Source: RGIG7378 sp964500525 (GTDB taxonomy: Bacteria; Bacillota; Clostridia; RGIG7378). Taken from it: a stretch of DNA of 10,240 nucleotides. The notes below the pieces were generated by a model. It made no database searches. It saw nothing but the letters and a program-made list of their open reading frames with translations, and was not told the DNA's origin. Location of the stretch: assembly GCA_964500525.1 (NCBI GenBank), contig CAZCOE010000016.1, positions 1 through 10,240 on the forward strand, read 5' to 3'. A program made the translations under genes and the position numbers. Below, one piece after another: positions 1 to 5,792 of this stretch; the first letter of the stretch is position 1; each line of letters opens with the position of its first letter.

Positions 1-567
1 ATATAACTGAGAATATAAGGGTCTTTGATGCTCATTTATCCAATCTAGGATACCAGCATCACGCTATCCATACAGGGCCACTAATTAGACGTGAATCCGT
101 ATATTCTAATGATTTGGTTGAGGAAAGAAAGCGCCTATTCAATGCCCTGTTCAACTTTGCACGTAGACTTGATTTTCAGTATTCCTGCATCAAAGTAAAG
201 AAAAGTGAATGCCTGGATGTCATAACAATGACTTCAAAAGTATCAAAAGATCTGGCTGACGTACTGCGAAGCAATGAAGACTTTTGGAATAGCTTTGACC
301 AAGTTATTATCTACTATGACAACGGACAAATTGAACTCACAAAAATTCTCACATCGGTATTCAGTACGCTATACTCATGTTGAATTCCGAAAAGTGAAGC
401 CTGTGGATTATAAATTATTCCAGATTGCTGACCTTATCTGTACAATGGAACTTCTTTCCGAAAAGGCTGAGACTAATTCTTTTTCTCGTTCTGAAATGGA
501 ATTTTTCGACAAGATCAGAGATTTTAAAAAGAACTATTTGAAACATTTAAAGAAGAAATCACTATAA
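1..567 (+). pseudogene. DUF3800 domain protein, 5'-truncated by the window edge and frameshifted
   Basis: The reading frame is open from base 3 (ITENIRVFDAHLSNLGYQHH, then GPLIRRESVYSNDLVEERKR) to a TGA at 381-383. The family sequence then continues one frame over as HVEFRKVKPVDYKLFQIADL and ends at 567 with FKKNYLKHLKKKSL. Together the two parts match the middle and C-terminal half of DUF3800 proteins, which have an RNase H-like fold and unknown function and often sit in mobile or defence-rich regions. YYDNGQIELTKILTSVF and FQIADLICT are typical family stretches. The shift falls near 375-378. Two missing bases would restore a family-like LYSHVEF; one extra T is the alternative. The N-terminal DESG-type motif lies outside the window. 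The gene is AT-richer than the phosphorylase locus, which fits acquired DNA. The family call is from memory of the consensus; a sequencing error at the shift cannot be excluded. Confidence 0.82.
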
Positions 568-572
568 AATTA

Positions 573-610
573 CTCCAACGAATATTCAAATTTGCTGGAG
601 CTTTTGTTTT
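573..610 (+). terminator. weak intrinsic terminator after the DUF3800 gene
   Basis: CTCCAAC (573-579) can pair with GCTGGAG (594-600) with one A-C mismatch across a 14-base AT-rich loop, followed by CTTTTGTTTT. It starts five bases after the DUF3800 stop codon, so it is well placed to end that transcript. The stem is short and interrupted. Confidence 0.45.
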
Positions 611-736
611 AGGCACCGTTTTGACATCGATGGCTCTATTTTTCGCTATTATTTTCACCTTTTTAAGACGTAAATGAGCTTCCCTATTCTTAGGAAATCC
701 CCATAAAATCTAGCTTTTTAGAGACACTATCAAAGG

Positions 737-790
737 TTACTCGATGATAGTAACTACTCTACCAGAACCTACTGTTCTGCCACCCTCACG
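737..790 (-). pseudogene. detached 3' end of an EF-Tu (tuf) gene
   Basis: Read on the minus strand, 790 down to 737 encodes REGGRTVGSGRVVTIIE followed by TAA. This is the characteristic C-terminus of bacterial elongation factor Tu (the FAIREGGRTVGSG motif of domain 3). The residue before R would be Ile in EF-Tu, but base 791 onward reads CAT (His), so the match stops sharply at 790/791. Only 17 codons plus the stop are present, so this is a scrap and not a gene. Upstream on the same strand it abuts a fragment of cotJC. It could be a recombination relic, a duplicated 3' end carried by an element, or an assembly chimera. Confidence 0.8.
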
Positions 791-797
791 ATGGGGG

Positions 798-836
798 TCC
801 TATCATCTCTTGGTGATTGAACTCCTCCGTGCCCAC
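798..836 (-). pseudogene. 39-bp fragment of a second cotJC-like gene
   Basis: Bases 798-836 align without gaps to 2263-2301 inside the intact cotJC, with two differences in 39 bases and the same orientation. Read on the minus strand it encodes VGTEEFNHQEMIG against VGTEELNHQEMIG in the intact gene, so it carries the Glu and His that bind manganese in this family. One change is silent and one gives Leu to Phe. The match ends on both sides within a few bases: the tuf scrap lies seven bases away on one side and unrecognised sequence on the other. It looks like a relic of a diverged cotJC or Mn-catalase copy, or a short gene-conversion tract. Confidence 0.75.
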
Positions 837-1011
837 TGAAGTATCGGAAACGTTCCACTTTTCAGAAATACCCGAACAGCCGTTTTTTACGGGCTTTAAG
901 GTGGATGATTTTATAACAACGGACAAGCCTACAAGATATAGGAAGAACCATCATTTTACATACGCTGTTCGGGGCAGGTGAAAATGACCTCCTAGAGTCA
1001 AAGAAAAATCA

Positions 1012-1135
1012 CCTCGGCCGGTGAAATTGTGCAATAGCGGTTTCCGCCTGGTGCTAACACCACAAAATTCCTGCTATTTCAGCAGGATATTTTCACATTT
1101 TTCCGGCACATTTCGCGGTGCGATTTCACATTTTT
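1012..1135. repeat. short inverted/direct repeats resembling an IS21-type element end
   Basis: GGCCGGTGAAATTGTGCAA (from 1016) is echoed in reverse orientation by TTTCACATTTTTCCGGCAC around 1091-1109, and TTTCACATTTTTCC occurs again near 1122-1136. Between them lie three small stem-loops: GCGG/CCGC (1037-1047), GGTG/CACC (1050-1061) and CCTGCT/AGCAGG (1070-1086). IS21-family ends are known for several short internal repeats of about this kind. No istA or istB coding sequence is present, so at most this is a solo end left by deletion. The family attribution is a guess from pattern. Confidence 0.3.
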
Positions 1136-1167
1136 CCAATAATCGCAACCTGCAATCCCCTCACAGG

Positions 1168-1306
1168 TTTTAACGATCAGAATTAACAAAAACCCTTAAT
1201 ACTTCAACTTTTACTGTTAAAGTTTTGCTTTTATTCGTAAAACTTCAACTTTTACTGTTAAAACTTCTTTTGTCATTGTTAAAACTTGCATATTTTTCGT
1301 AAAACT
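1168..1306. repeat. TAAAACT tandem array A, 20-21 bp period
   Basis: After a lead of TTTTAACGATCAGAATTAAC, units begin with TAAWRYT at 1197, 1218, 1238, 1259, 1280 and 1300, giving spacings of 21, 20, 21, 21 and 20 bp. The units starting at 1197 and 1238 are nearly identical (ACTTCAACTTTTACTGT); the others keep the TAAAACT start and a T-rich end in TGT or TCG but vary between. The spacing is about two DNA turns, so the motif would recur on one face of the helix. Function unknown. Confidence 0.7.
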
Positions 1307-1313
1307 GGAAGCT

Positions 1314-1331
1314 GGCGAAGCTTGCTTCGCC
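1314..1331. repeat. perfect hairpin GGCGAAGC-TT-GCTTCGCC
   Basis: An 8-bp perfect stem with a 2-base loop directly precedes the first copy of the ATTCGAGCATGGG repeat module. The same 8-bp stem with a different loop (CAT) recurs at 1845-1863, so it is a repeated structural unit. No T-tract follows on either strand, which argues against a terminator. Confidence 0.7.
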
Positions 1332-1332
1332 C

Positions 1333-1380
1333 TTCGAGCATGGGAACATAGGGACCAGAACTCTTCACTCTTCACTGGGG
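1333..1380. repeat. repeat module copy 1 (degenerate)
   Basis: TTCGAGCATGGGAACATAGG followed by CTCTTCACTCTTCACTGGGG. It has the same order of parts as the copies at 1629-1708 and 1767-1846 but is more diverged, with fewer heptamers. It follows immediately after the GGCGAAGC hairpin. Confidence 0.65.
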
Positions 1381-1426
1381 CTACGGGACTTTCTTTCATA
1401 ATGCATTATAAAGGCGAACAGGAAAA

Positions 1427-1513
1427 TTTTAACGATTAGAATTATCAAAATTGCTAAAACTGTGGCTTTCATCGTTAAGACCTCAGCATTCATCGTTAAA
1501 ACTCCTACTACAG
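1427..1513. repeat. TAAAACT tandem array B
   Basis: This is a shorter relative of the array at 1168-1306. It has the same lead (TTTTAACGATTAGAATTATC) followed by units starting at 1455, 1476 and 1497 with 21-bp spacing, ending in TTCATCGT. Shared lead plus units show that the two arrays are copies of one element, about 260 bp apart, in the same orientation. Confidence 0.65.
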
Positions 1514-1611
1514 TTTATCACTCTTCACCATTAACTATTCAATGGGAAGTGCAAAGCCTGAGCTTCGCCCTACGCCAATCGACCATAGGATCATAGCCAC
1601 CGCTTCGGGTC

Positions 1612-1630
1612 CTTAGGGCTCTGCCCTAAG
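1612..1630. repeat. perfect hairpin CTTAGGGC-TCT-GCCCTAAG
   Basis: An 8-bp perfect stem with a 3-base loop just upstream of repeat module copy 2. It has the same size and place as the GCGAAGC hairpins but another sequence, so hairpin plus module seems to be the recurring architecture. Confidence 0.65.
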
Positions 1631-1708
1631 TCGTGCTCCGCTTAGTTATTCGAGCATGGGAGCAAGGAGACCTCAACTCTTCACTCATCACTCTACGCTA
1701 TTCACTGG
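1629..1708. repeat. repeat module copy 2 (80-bp direct repeat)
   Basis: Aligns without gaps to 1767-1846 with about eight mismatches in 80 bases. Parts in order: AGTCGTGCYCCGCTT, ATTCGAGCATGGGAGCAAGG, AGACCTCA, then heptamers of the ACTCTTC type (ACTCTTC, ACTCATC, ACTCTAC, GCTATTC) ending in ACTGG. The differences lie mainly in the variable inner stretch and the heptamers. Confidence 0.75.
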
Positions 1709-1734
1709 GTCGCATCGCTTCGCCACCGCCCGCC

Positions 1735-1768
1735 TCGAAGCTTCGCTTCGACTTCTCGCGCCAGCGAG
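1735..1768. repeat. two adjacent small stem-loops
   Basis: TCGAAG-CTTCG-CTTCGA (1735-1751) and CTCGC-GCCA-GCGAG (1755-1768) lie between module copies 2 and 3, right before the AGTCGTGC start of copy 3. They continue the pattern of hairpins between repeat modules. Confidence 0.6.
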
Positions 1769-1846
1769 TCGTGCCCCGCTTCGCCATTCGAGCATGGGAG
1801 CAAGGAGACCTCAACTCTTCACTCTTCACTGTTCACTATTCACTGG
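1767..1846. repeat. repeat module copy 3 (80-bp direct repeat)
   Basis: Exactly 138 bp from copy 2, with no insertion or deletion. Its heptamers are the most regular: ACTCTTC, ACTCTTC, ACTGTTC, ACTATTC, ACTGGCG. The 7-bp periodic tract resembles the short tandem heptanucleotide repeats known from cyanobacteria and seen in Clostridia intergenic regions. It ends in the GGCGAAGC hairpin. Confidence 0.75.
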
Positions 1847-1863
1847 CGAAGCCATGCTTCGCC
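1845..1863. repeat. perfect hairpin GGCGAAGC-CAT-GCTTCGCC
   Basis: An 8-bp perfect stem, second copy of the stem at 1314-1331. It lies 22 bases beyond the cotJC stop codon and so could slow or protect the 3' end of the cotJ mRNA, but no T-tract follows on the minus strand. Confidence 0.6.
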
Positions 1864-1884
1864 GGGGGCGGTCAAAAGTGGCAA

Positions 1885-2481
1885 TTATTTATCAAACGCC
1901 GGGTTAAATGCATAGTAGTTCGTGGAGTCCAGGTGTGCCCTTACATCGTTCAGCATTTCACCGAACCTCTGGAAGTGCACGATTTCCCTCTCCCTCAGGA
2001 ACCGTATAGCATCTGCCACATCGGGATCGTCCACCAGACGCAGGATGTTGTCGTAGGTGAGCCGTGCCTTCTGCTCTGCTGCCATATCCTCAAAGGTATC
2101 TGTAATCGGGTCCCCTGTGGACTGCAATGTTGCTGCAGTGAATGGGTCCCCGGCTGCGGACTGGGGATATACGCCTGTGGTATGATCCACAAAGTATACG
2201 TCAAATCCGCTTTCCTTAATCTGCTCCATGGACAGGTTCCTGGTCAGCTGGTAGATGATGGATCCTATCATTTCTTGGTGATTGAGCTCCTCCGTGCCCA
2301 CGTCCGTTAGAACTGCGATTCCCTTCTTGTAGGGCATTGCAAACCTCTGATTCAGATAGCGGGTAGCTGCACCCATCTCTCCATCCGGACCGCCCAGCTG
2401 GGTGATAATAACCTTTGCCAAGGCAGGGTTGGGGTTCTTGATGTTAACCGGATACTGTAATAATTTCTGATAATACCACAT
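1885..2481 (-). CDS. cotJC: CotJC, spore-coat manganese-catalase family protein
   Basis: 198 aa, the usual CotJC length. The protein is a four-helix di-manganese catalase homologue that is deposited in the spore coat and may protect the spore from hydrogen peroxide. All five metal ligands expected from Mn-catalase are visible with correct spacing: E35 (GGPDGEMGA), E65 and H68 (GTEELNHQEM), E136 (MAAEQKAR) and H169 (REIVHFQRF). It starts with ATG at 2481, three bases after the cotJB stop, with an AGGCAGG-type site inside the end of cotJB. It is the last gene of cotJA-B-C. Expression is known to be mother-cell specific (sigma E) in Bacillus; no clear promoter of that type was found here. A 39-bp copy of its central motif lies at 798-836. 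The family call is very secure. Confidence 0.96.
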   Translation of the reverse strand: MWYYQKLLQYPVNIKNPNPALAKVIITQLGGPDGEMGAATRYLNQRFAMPYKKGIAVLTDVGTEELNHQEMIGSIIYQLTRNLSMEQIKESGFDVYFVDHTTGVYPQSAAGDPFTAATLQSTGDPITDTFEDMAAEQKARLTYDNILRLVDDPDVADAIRFLREREIVHFQRFGEMLNDVRAHLDSTNYYAFNPAFDK

Positions 2482-2484
2482 AAC

Positions 2485-2736
2485 TTATGCCTGCCTTTCC
2501 CACGGCCAAGGACAATCTATCCATTGCCAACTATCTGTGCAATAGTTTCCTGCAGTGGTCAGAGGGCCGTACTTCATTTCATAGGTGTTAATCAACTGCT
2601 TGGTCTCGTCCCTGCAGCTGCTGTAGCGTGCCATTGCGTCTGCATCCTCGGGGTGTGTGTCCAGGAACATTGCGGACTCTAACATGCTGAAACCGTGTAT
2701 CTGTATATTTCGCAGGAGTTGTTCTCTTTCTTTCAT
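2485..2736 (-). CDS. cotJB: CotJB, spore-coat protein
   Basis: 83 aa from the ATG at 2736. Recognised by LDTHPEDADAMARYSSCRDE, YEMKYGPLT and the tryptophan-rich end WQWIDCPWPWE, all hallmarks of CotJB. Its biochemical role is unknown; it is co-made with CotJA and CotJC and needed for their assembly into the coat in Bacillus. A GTG nine bases upstream (2745) would add MLQ, but the GGAGG on this strand abuts it; the ATG at 2736 has a proper spacing of about 10 bases and forms an ATGA overlap with the cotJA stop, so it is preferred. No signal peptide or membrane segment. Confidence 0.94.
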   Translation of the reverse strand: MKEREQLLRNIQIHGFSMLESAMFLDTHPEDADAMARYSSCRDETKQLINTYEMKYGPLTTAGNYCTDSWQWIDCPWPWERQA

Positions 2737-3026
2737 CTGCAGCACCCCTCCCGTCTGCCCAAAAAGGGCTTATCCAATACAGCAAATATTGTACCCCGGG
2801 CCAAACCCTCCTCCGGGCAGTACACATCGCCCCACACCTGTGCGGGAACATATGCCATAGCGGGTACCATATCGCTGATATATCCTGCCAGCGTTCCCAG
2901 GGCATCTCTGGCCACTGTCGCTGCAACAGGAGAATTCGGCTTTGCTGAGCAGCCGGACACAGACGCTCTGTAATCCCCGGTGCAGCTGCAACCGTAGTTT
3001 TTGTTTCTATTCTGTACTCTTGTCAC
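2733..3026 (-). CDS. cotJA: CotJA, spore-coat associated protein
   Basis: 97 aa from a GTG at 3026 with an AAAGGAG site five bases upstream. The CotJA core is at about residues 54-90: MAYVPAQVWGDVY, PEEGLARGTIF and LDKPFLG. The N-terminal 50 residues are longer than in short CotJA proteins and contain cysteines 13, 15 and 26; cysteines 70, 95 and 96 follow, so disulfide cross-linking in the coat is possible (inference). It is the first gene of the operon, overlapping cotJB by 4 bp, and is divergent from the phosphorylase gene with about 250 bp between the two starts. Confidence 0.93.
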   Translation of the reverse strand: MTRVQNRNKNYGCSCTGDYRASVSGCSAKPNSPVAATVARDALGTLAGYISDMVPAMAYVPAQVWGDVYCPEEGLARGTIFAVLDKPFLGRREGCCR

Positions 3027-3124
3027 TTTTTCTCCTTTGATGAGTCTTTAATACACACTATGCATATGAGAGATAAATTGTGAGTTGAGTTTTCGGAAGA
3101 CTTTTGTTCTGAAAGTGCAATGGA

Positions 3125-3134
3125 TTTTGCAAAA
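3125..3134. promoter_or_regulatory. TTTTGCAAAA palindrome upstream of the phosphorylase promoter
   Basis: A perfect 10-bp palindrome 25 bases upstream of the -35 box at 3160. The position suits a regulator site, but a single short palindrome in AT-rich DNA is weak evidence. It does not match the catabolite cre consensus. Confidence 0.25.
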
Positions 3135-3159
3135 CCCTTGTTTTAATGCCTTTGATACC

Positions 3160-3189
3160 TTGACAACAAGTCCCGTGAATAAGTAAAAT
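3160..3189 (+). promoter_or_regulatory. sigma-A type promoter for the phosphorylase gene
   Basis: A perfect -35 TTGACA (3160-3165), an 18-base spacer and a near-consensus -10 TAAAAT (3184-3189). Transcription would start near 3196, giving a leader of about 80 bases before the ATG at 3277. The leader holds a CGGC-TCTT-GCCG stem (3204-3215) but no convincing attenuator or riboswitch. Confidence 0.65.
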
Positions 3190-3276
3190 GGACTTCGTAG
3201 GATCGGCTCTTGCCGGGGTTTTCTATGCCCTTTTTCTTGACGCCGCGGCTACTAATATATCAGGAGGAATCTCAAG

Positions 3277-5658
3277 ATGAAATACGGTTATTTTGATAAC
3301 AAGAACCGCGAGTATGTTATCGAAAAAGTAGACCTGCCTATGTCCTGGACCAACTACCTTGGTACAGAGGATCTCGTAGGTGTTGTCAACCATACTGCCG
3401 GTGGATACCTTTTCTACAAGTCCGCCGAACACCACAGAATCACTCGTTTCCATGCCAACGCTGTTCCCATGGACAGACCCGGACATTATGTCTACCTGCG
3501 GGACGACGAGACAGGAGAGTACTGGACAATTTCCTGGCAGCCTGTTGGCCTTCCTTTGGACAAGGCTAAGTATCAGTGCCGTCACGGCCAGTCCTACTCA
3601 ATTTACAGCTGCGAGTACAACGGCATTTATGCTGAGCAGAAGCTGTTCATTCCCAGAGGCAACCCTGTTGAGCTGTGGGATGTCAAGATTGTAAACAAGA
3701 GCGGACGGCCCCGTAAGATCAGCGTATTCAGCTATGCTGAGTTCTCCTATCACGATATTCCCTCTGACAACGCCAACTTCCAGGCCACACTGTATTGCGC
3801 AGGCGGCAGCTACAAGGACGGCATCATCGAGCAGGATATGTACTATCTTGACGATGTTTATGAGTATTTTGCATCCGACTTCGATCCCGACAGCTTTGAC
3901 TGTGTTCGCGAGGACTTCATCGGCGACTACCGCACAGAGGATAACCCCATCGGCGTAGAGCGCGGCGTTCTCTCCGGCAGCGAGGAGTTGGGCGGCAACC
4001 AGGCAGCCTCTCTTCACAAGAGATTTGAGATTGCAGACGGCGCAGAGCAGAGATGCTGCTTCATGCTGGGTCACGGACGCAGAGAGGTTGGTGCAGAGGT
4101 TAAGGCCAAGTACCTGACTCCCGAGTCCAGAGACCAGGCTCTCCAGGAGCTTAAGGATTTCTGGGAGGCCAAGAGACAGAAGCTCCAGATCAACACTCCC
4201 AATGAGGACATGAACACCATGATCAACATCTGGAACCTGTATCAGGCAGAGGTTAACATCATGTTCTCCAGATTCGCTTCCTTCATTGAGGTAGGCGGAC
4301 GTACAGGTCTGGGCTACAGAGATACAGCACAGGATGCTATGACAGTTCTCCACTCCAATGTTGCTAAGTGCAAGCAGCGTATCGAGGAGCTGCTTCGTGG
4401 TCTCACTGCTGAGGGTTACGGACTCCACCTGTTCACCCCCGAGTGGCTGACAGGAGACGAGGGTATGGGCTTCGATGCCTACAACGTCAGCAAAGAGGAT
4501 CGCACATTGCTCCATGGCCCTGAGATGGCCTGCTCCGACGACGCACTGTGGCTGGTAACAACCATCGTTGAGTACATCAAGGAGACCGGCGATATCGACT
4601 TCGTCAACAAGGAGCTGCGCTATGCCGACTGGGGCAAGGGCTCCGTCTATGAGCATATGACCAAGATTCTGGACTTCTCCAACAAGTATGTTGGTACTCA
4701 CGGCGTTTGCCAGGGTCTGAGAGCAGACTGGAATGACTGTCTGAACTTAGGCGGCGGCGAGTCCGCAATGGTCAGCTTCCTGCACTACTGGGCATTGGAC
4801 AACTTCCTTGAGTTGGCAGTCCGCCTGGGCAAGACAGAGGACGTTGAGAAGTATACTGCCATGAAGGCCAAGGTTAAGAAGGTCTGCGATGAGCAGCTCT
4901 GGGATGGCGCATGGTATCTCCGTGGATTCACCAAGGCCGGTCTTCCCATCGGCACAGATGCTGAGGAAGAGGGCAAAGTACATATGGAGTGCAACACATG
5001 GGCTGTTCTGTCCGGCGTTGCCGACCATGACAAGGGCGTCCAGACCATGGACAGCGTGTACAAGTGGCTCCATACCAAGTATGGTCTCCAACTGAACGCT
5101 CCCGCATATACCAAGTGCAACTATGGCATTGGCTTCGTTACCAGAGTTTACCCCGGTCTCAAGGAGAACGGCGCTATCTTCTCCCATCCCAATCCCTGGG
5201 CATGGTGTGCTGAGACAGTTCTCGGCCGTGGCGACAGAGCTGAGGAGCTGTACAACGACCTGTGTCCCGCTCGCCAGAACGACATCATCGAGATTCGTCA
5301 GGCTGAGCCCTACAGCTACTGCCAGTTCATCTATGGTCCTGACCACAAGTATCACGGCAGAGCTCGTCACCCCTTCATGACAGGTTCCGGCGGATGGTCC
5401 TACATCGCCGTTACCCGCTACATGCTGGGTATGCATCCCAACTTCGATTCACTGGATATCAATCCTTGTATTCCTTCCAAGTGGGACGGCTTCACCGCTC
5501 GCAGAGAGTGGAGAGGCGCTGTTTACAACATCACTGTTGAGAACCCCAACCACATTTGCAAGGGCGTCAAGGAGCTGTATGTCAACGGCGAGGCCGCAGA
5601 GTGCGTAAAGCAGTTCCCTGCAGGTTCCACTGTTGAAGTTAAGGTAGTTTTGGGATAA
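3277..5658 (+). CDS. chbP: GH94 N,N'-diacetylchitobiose phosphorylase
   Basis: 793 aa, cytoplasmic, no signal peptide. It is predicted to split chitobiose with phosphate into GlcNAc and GlcNAc-1-phosphate. The whole chain tracks the Vibrio chitobiose phosphorylase as I remember it: MKYGYFDN.NREYVI, MDRPGHYVYLRDD, ISWQPV, FDPDSFD, LRADWNDCLNLGGGES, VENPNHICKGVK. Layout: N-terminal beta-sandwich to about residue 270, helical linker, (alpha/alpha)6 barrel, short C-terminal beta domain. Catalytic acid D487 with W485 (DWND); sugar and phosphate residues R332, R342, R348, D349, H637 and T702. Val at 624 sits where chitobiose phosphorylase has Val and cellobiose phosphorylase has Glu, which favours GlcNAc in the -1 site. 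AGGAGG at 3262-3267 supports the start. A mutase and two GH18 genes follow. Cellobiose phosphorylase is the main alternative, judged less likely. Confidence 0.9.
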   Translation: MKYGYFDNKNREYVIEKVDLPMSWTNYLGTEDLVGVVNHTAGGYLFYKSAEHHRITRFHANAVPMDRPGHYVYLRDDETGEYWTISWQPVGLPLDKAKYQCRHGQSYSIYSCEYNGIYAEQKLFIPRGNPVELWDVKIVNKSGRPRKISVFSYAEFSYHDIPSDNANFQATLYCAGGSYKDGIIEQDMYYLDDVYEYFASDFDPDSFDCVREDFIGDYRTEDNPIGVERGVLSGSEELGGNQAASLHKRFEIADGAEQRCCFMLGHGRREVGAEVKAKYLTPESRDQALQELKDFWEAKRQKLQINTPNEDMNTMINIWNLYQAEVNIMFSRFASFIEVGGRTGLGYRDTAQDAMTVLHSNVAKCKQRIEELLRGLTAEGYGLHLFTPEWLTGDEGMGFDAYNVSKEDRTLLHGPEMACSDDALWLVTTIVEYIKETGDIDFVNKELRYADWGKGSVYEHMTKILDFSNKYVGTHGVCQGLRADWNDCLNLGGGESAMVSFLHYWALDNFLELAVRLGKTEDVEKYTAMKAKVKKVCDEQLWDGAWYLRGFTKAGLPIGTDAEEEGKVHMECNTWAVLSGVADHDKGVQTMDSVYKWLHTKYGLQLNAPAYTKCNYGIGFVTRVYPGLKENGAIFSHPNPWAWCAETVLGRGDRAEELYNDLCPARQNDIIEIRQAEPYSYCQFIYGPDHKYHGRARHPFMTGSGGWSYIAVTRYMLGMHPNFDSLDINPCIPSKWDGFTARREWRGAVYNITVENPNHICKGVKELYVNGEAAECVKQFPAGSTVEVKVVLG

Positions 5659-5676
5659 TCTAATCCCTTAGGATAG

Positions 5677-5714
5677 GCCGCAGTTCCTGGCCGGGCTGCG
5701 GCAATTTCCTTTTT
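5677..5714 (+). terminator. partial terminator between phosphorylase and mutase genes
   Basis: GCCGCAG (5677-5683) pairs with CTGCGGC (5696-5702), 12-base loop, then AATTTCCTTTTT. The T-tract is interrupted by CC and displaced, so it probably lets part of the transcription through to the mutase gene. Confidence 0.55.
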
Positions 5715-5792
5715 GCAGCAAATGTTGCTCATTATTTGGGAAATATGCCGTTTGGCTAGTTTTAAACTATTGGTTTTTAGGAGGGTAATTTT

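Larger units (their letters stand above)
568..1884. other. gene-free stretch with gene scraps and repeats
   Basis: No intact coding gene could be supported in this 1.3 kb. From left to right it holds the weak terminator, a tuf 3' scrap, a cotJC scrap, about 180 bases with no recognised content (837-1011), a stretch with IS21-like short repeats, two TAAAACT arrays, and three copies of a hairpin plus heptamer module with extra stem-loops. A perfect 12-bp palindrome, ATAATGCATTAT, lies at 1398-1409, and an AACCTG/CAGGTT stem at 1147-1169. The mix of scraps and repeats suggests a tolerant insertion zone between the DUF3800 gene and the cotJ operon. Confidence 0.8.

Noticed and set aside
829..981. 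50-codon plus-strand frame starting at GTG 829
   Set aside because: No recognisable family, no ribosome binding site, and it begins inside the cotJC scrap, so it is most likely chance.
1197..1306. CRISPR array
   Set aside because: Units are only 20-21 bp with a conserved start of about seven bases; there is no long constant repeat alternating with unique spacers, and no cas gene.
1217..1399. Minus-strand frame with a heptad-like pattern suggesting a coiled coil
   Set aside because: The seven-residue period comes from the 21-bp DNA repeat, and the 20-bp units break the frame. No ribosome site or homology.
1633..2310. Plus-strand open frame of 225 codons
   Set aside because: It runs through the repeat modules and then antisense to cotJC, and repeats the same peptide only because the DNA module is duplicated.
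3060..3068. Sigma-E type -10 (CATATGCAT on the minus strand) for cotJA
   Set aside because: No fitting -35 at about 14 bases upstream, and the sequence is a simple palindrome. Not firm enough to annotate.
3598..4701. Long minus-strand open frame of 367 codons
   Set aside because: It is antisense to the phosphorylase, has no family motifs, and arises from codon bias of the plus-strand gene. The same holds for 4747-5436.
3277..5658. Cellobiose phosphorylase as the product
   Set aside because: The family is the same, but the N-terminus, the FDPDSFD region, the VENPNH end, Val624 and the GH18 neighbours fit chitobiose phosphorylase better.
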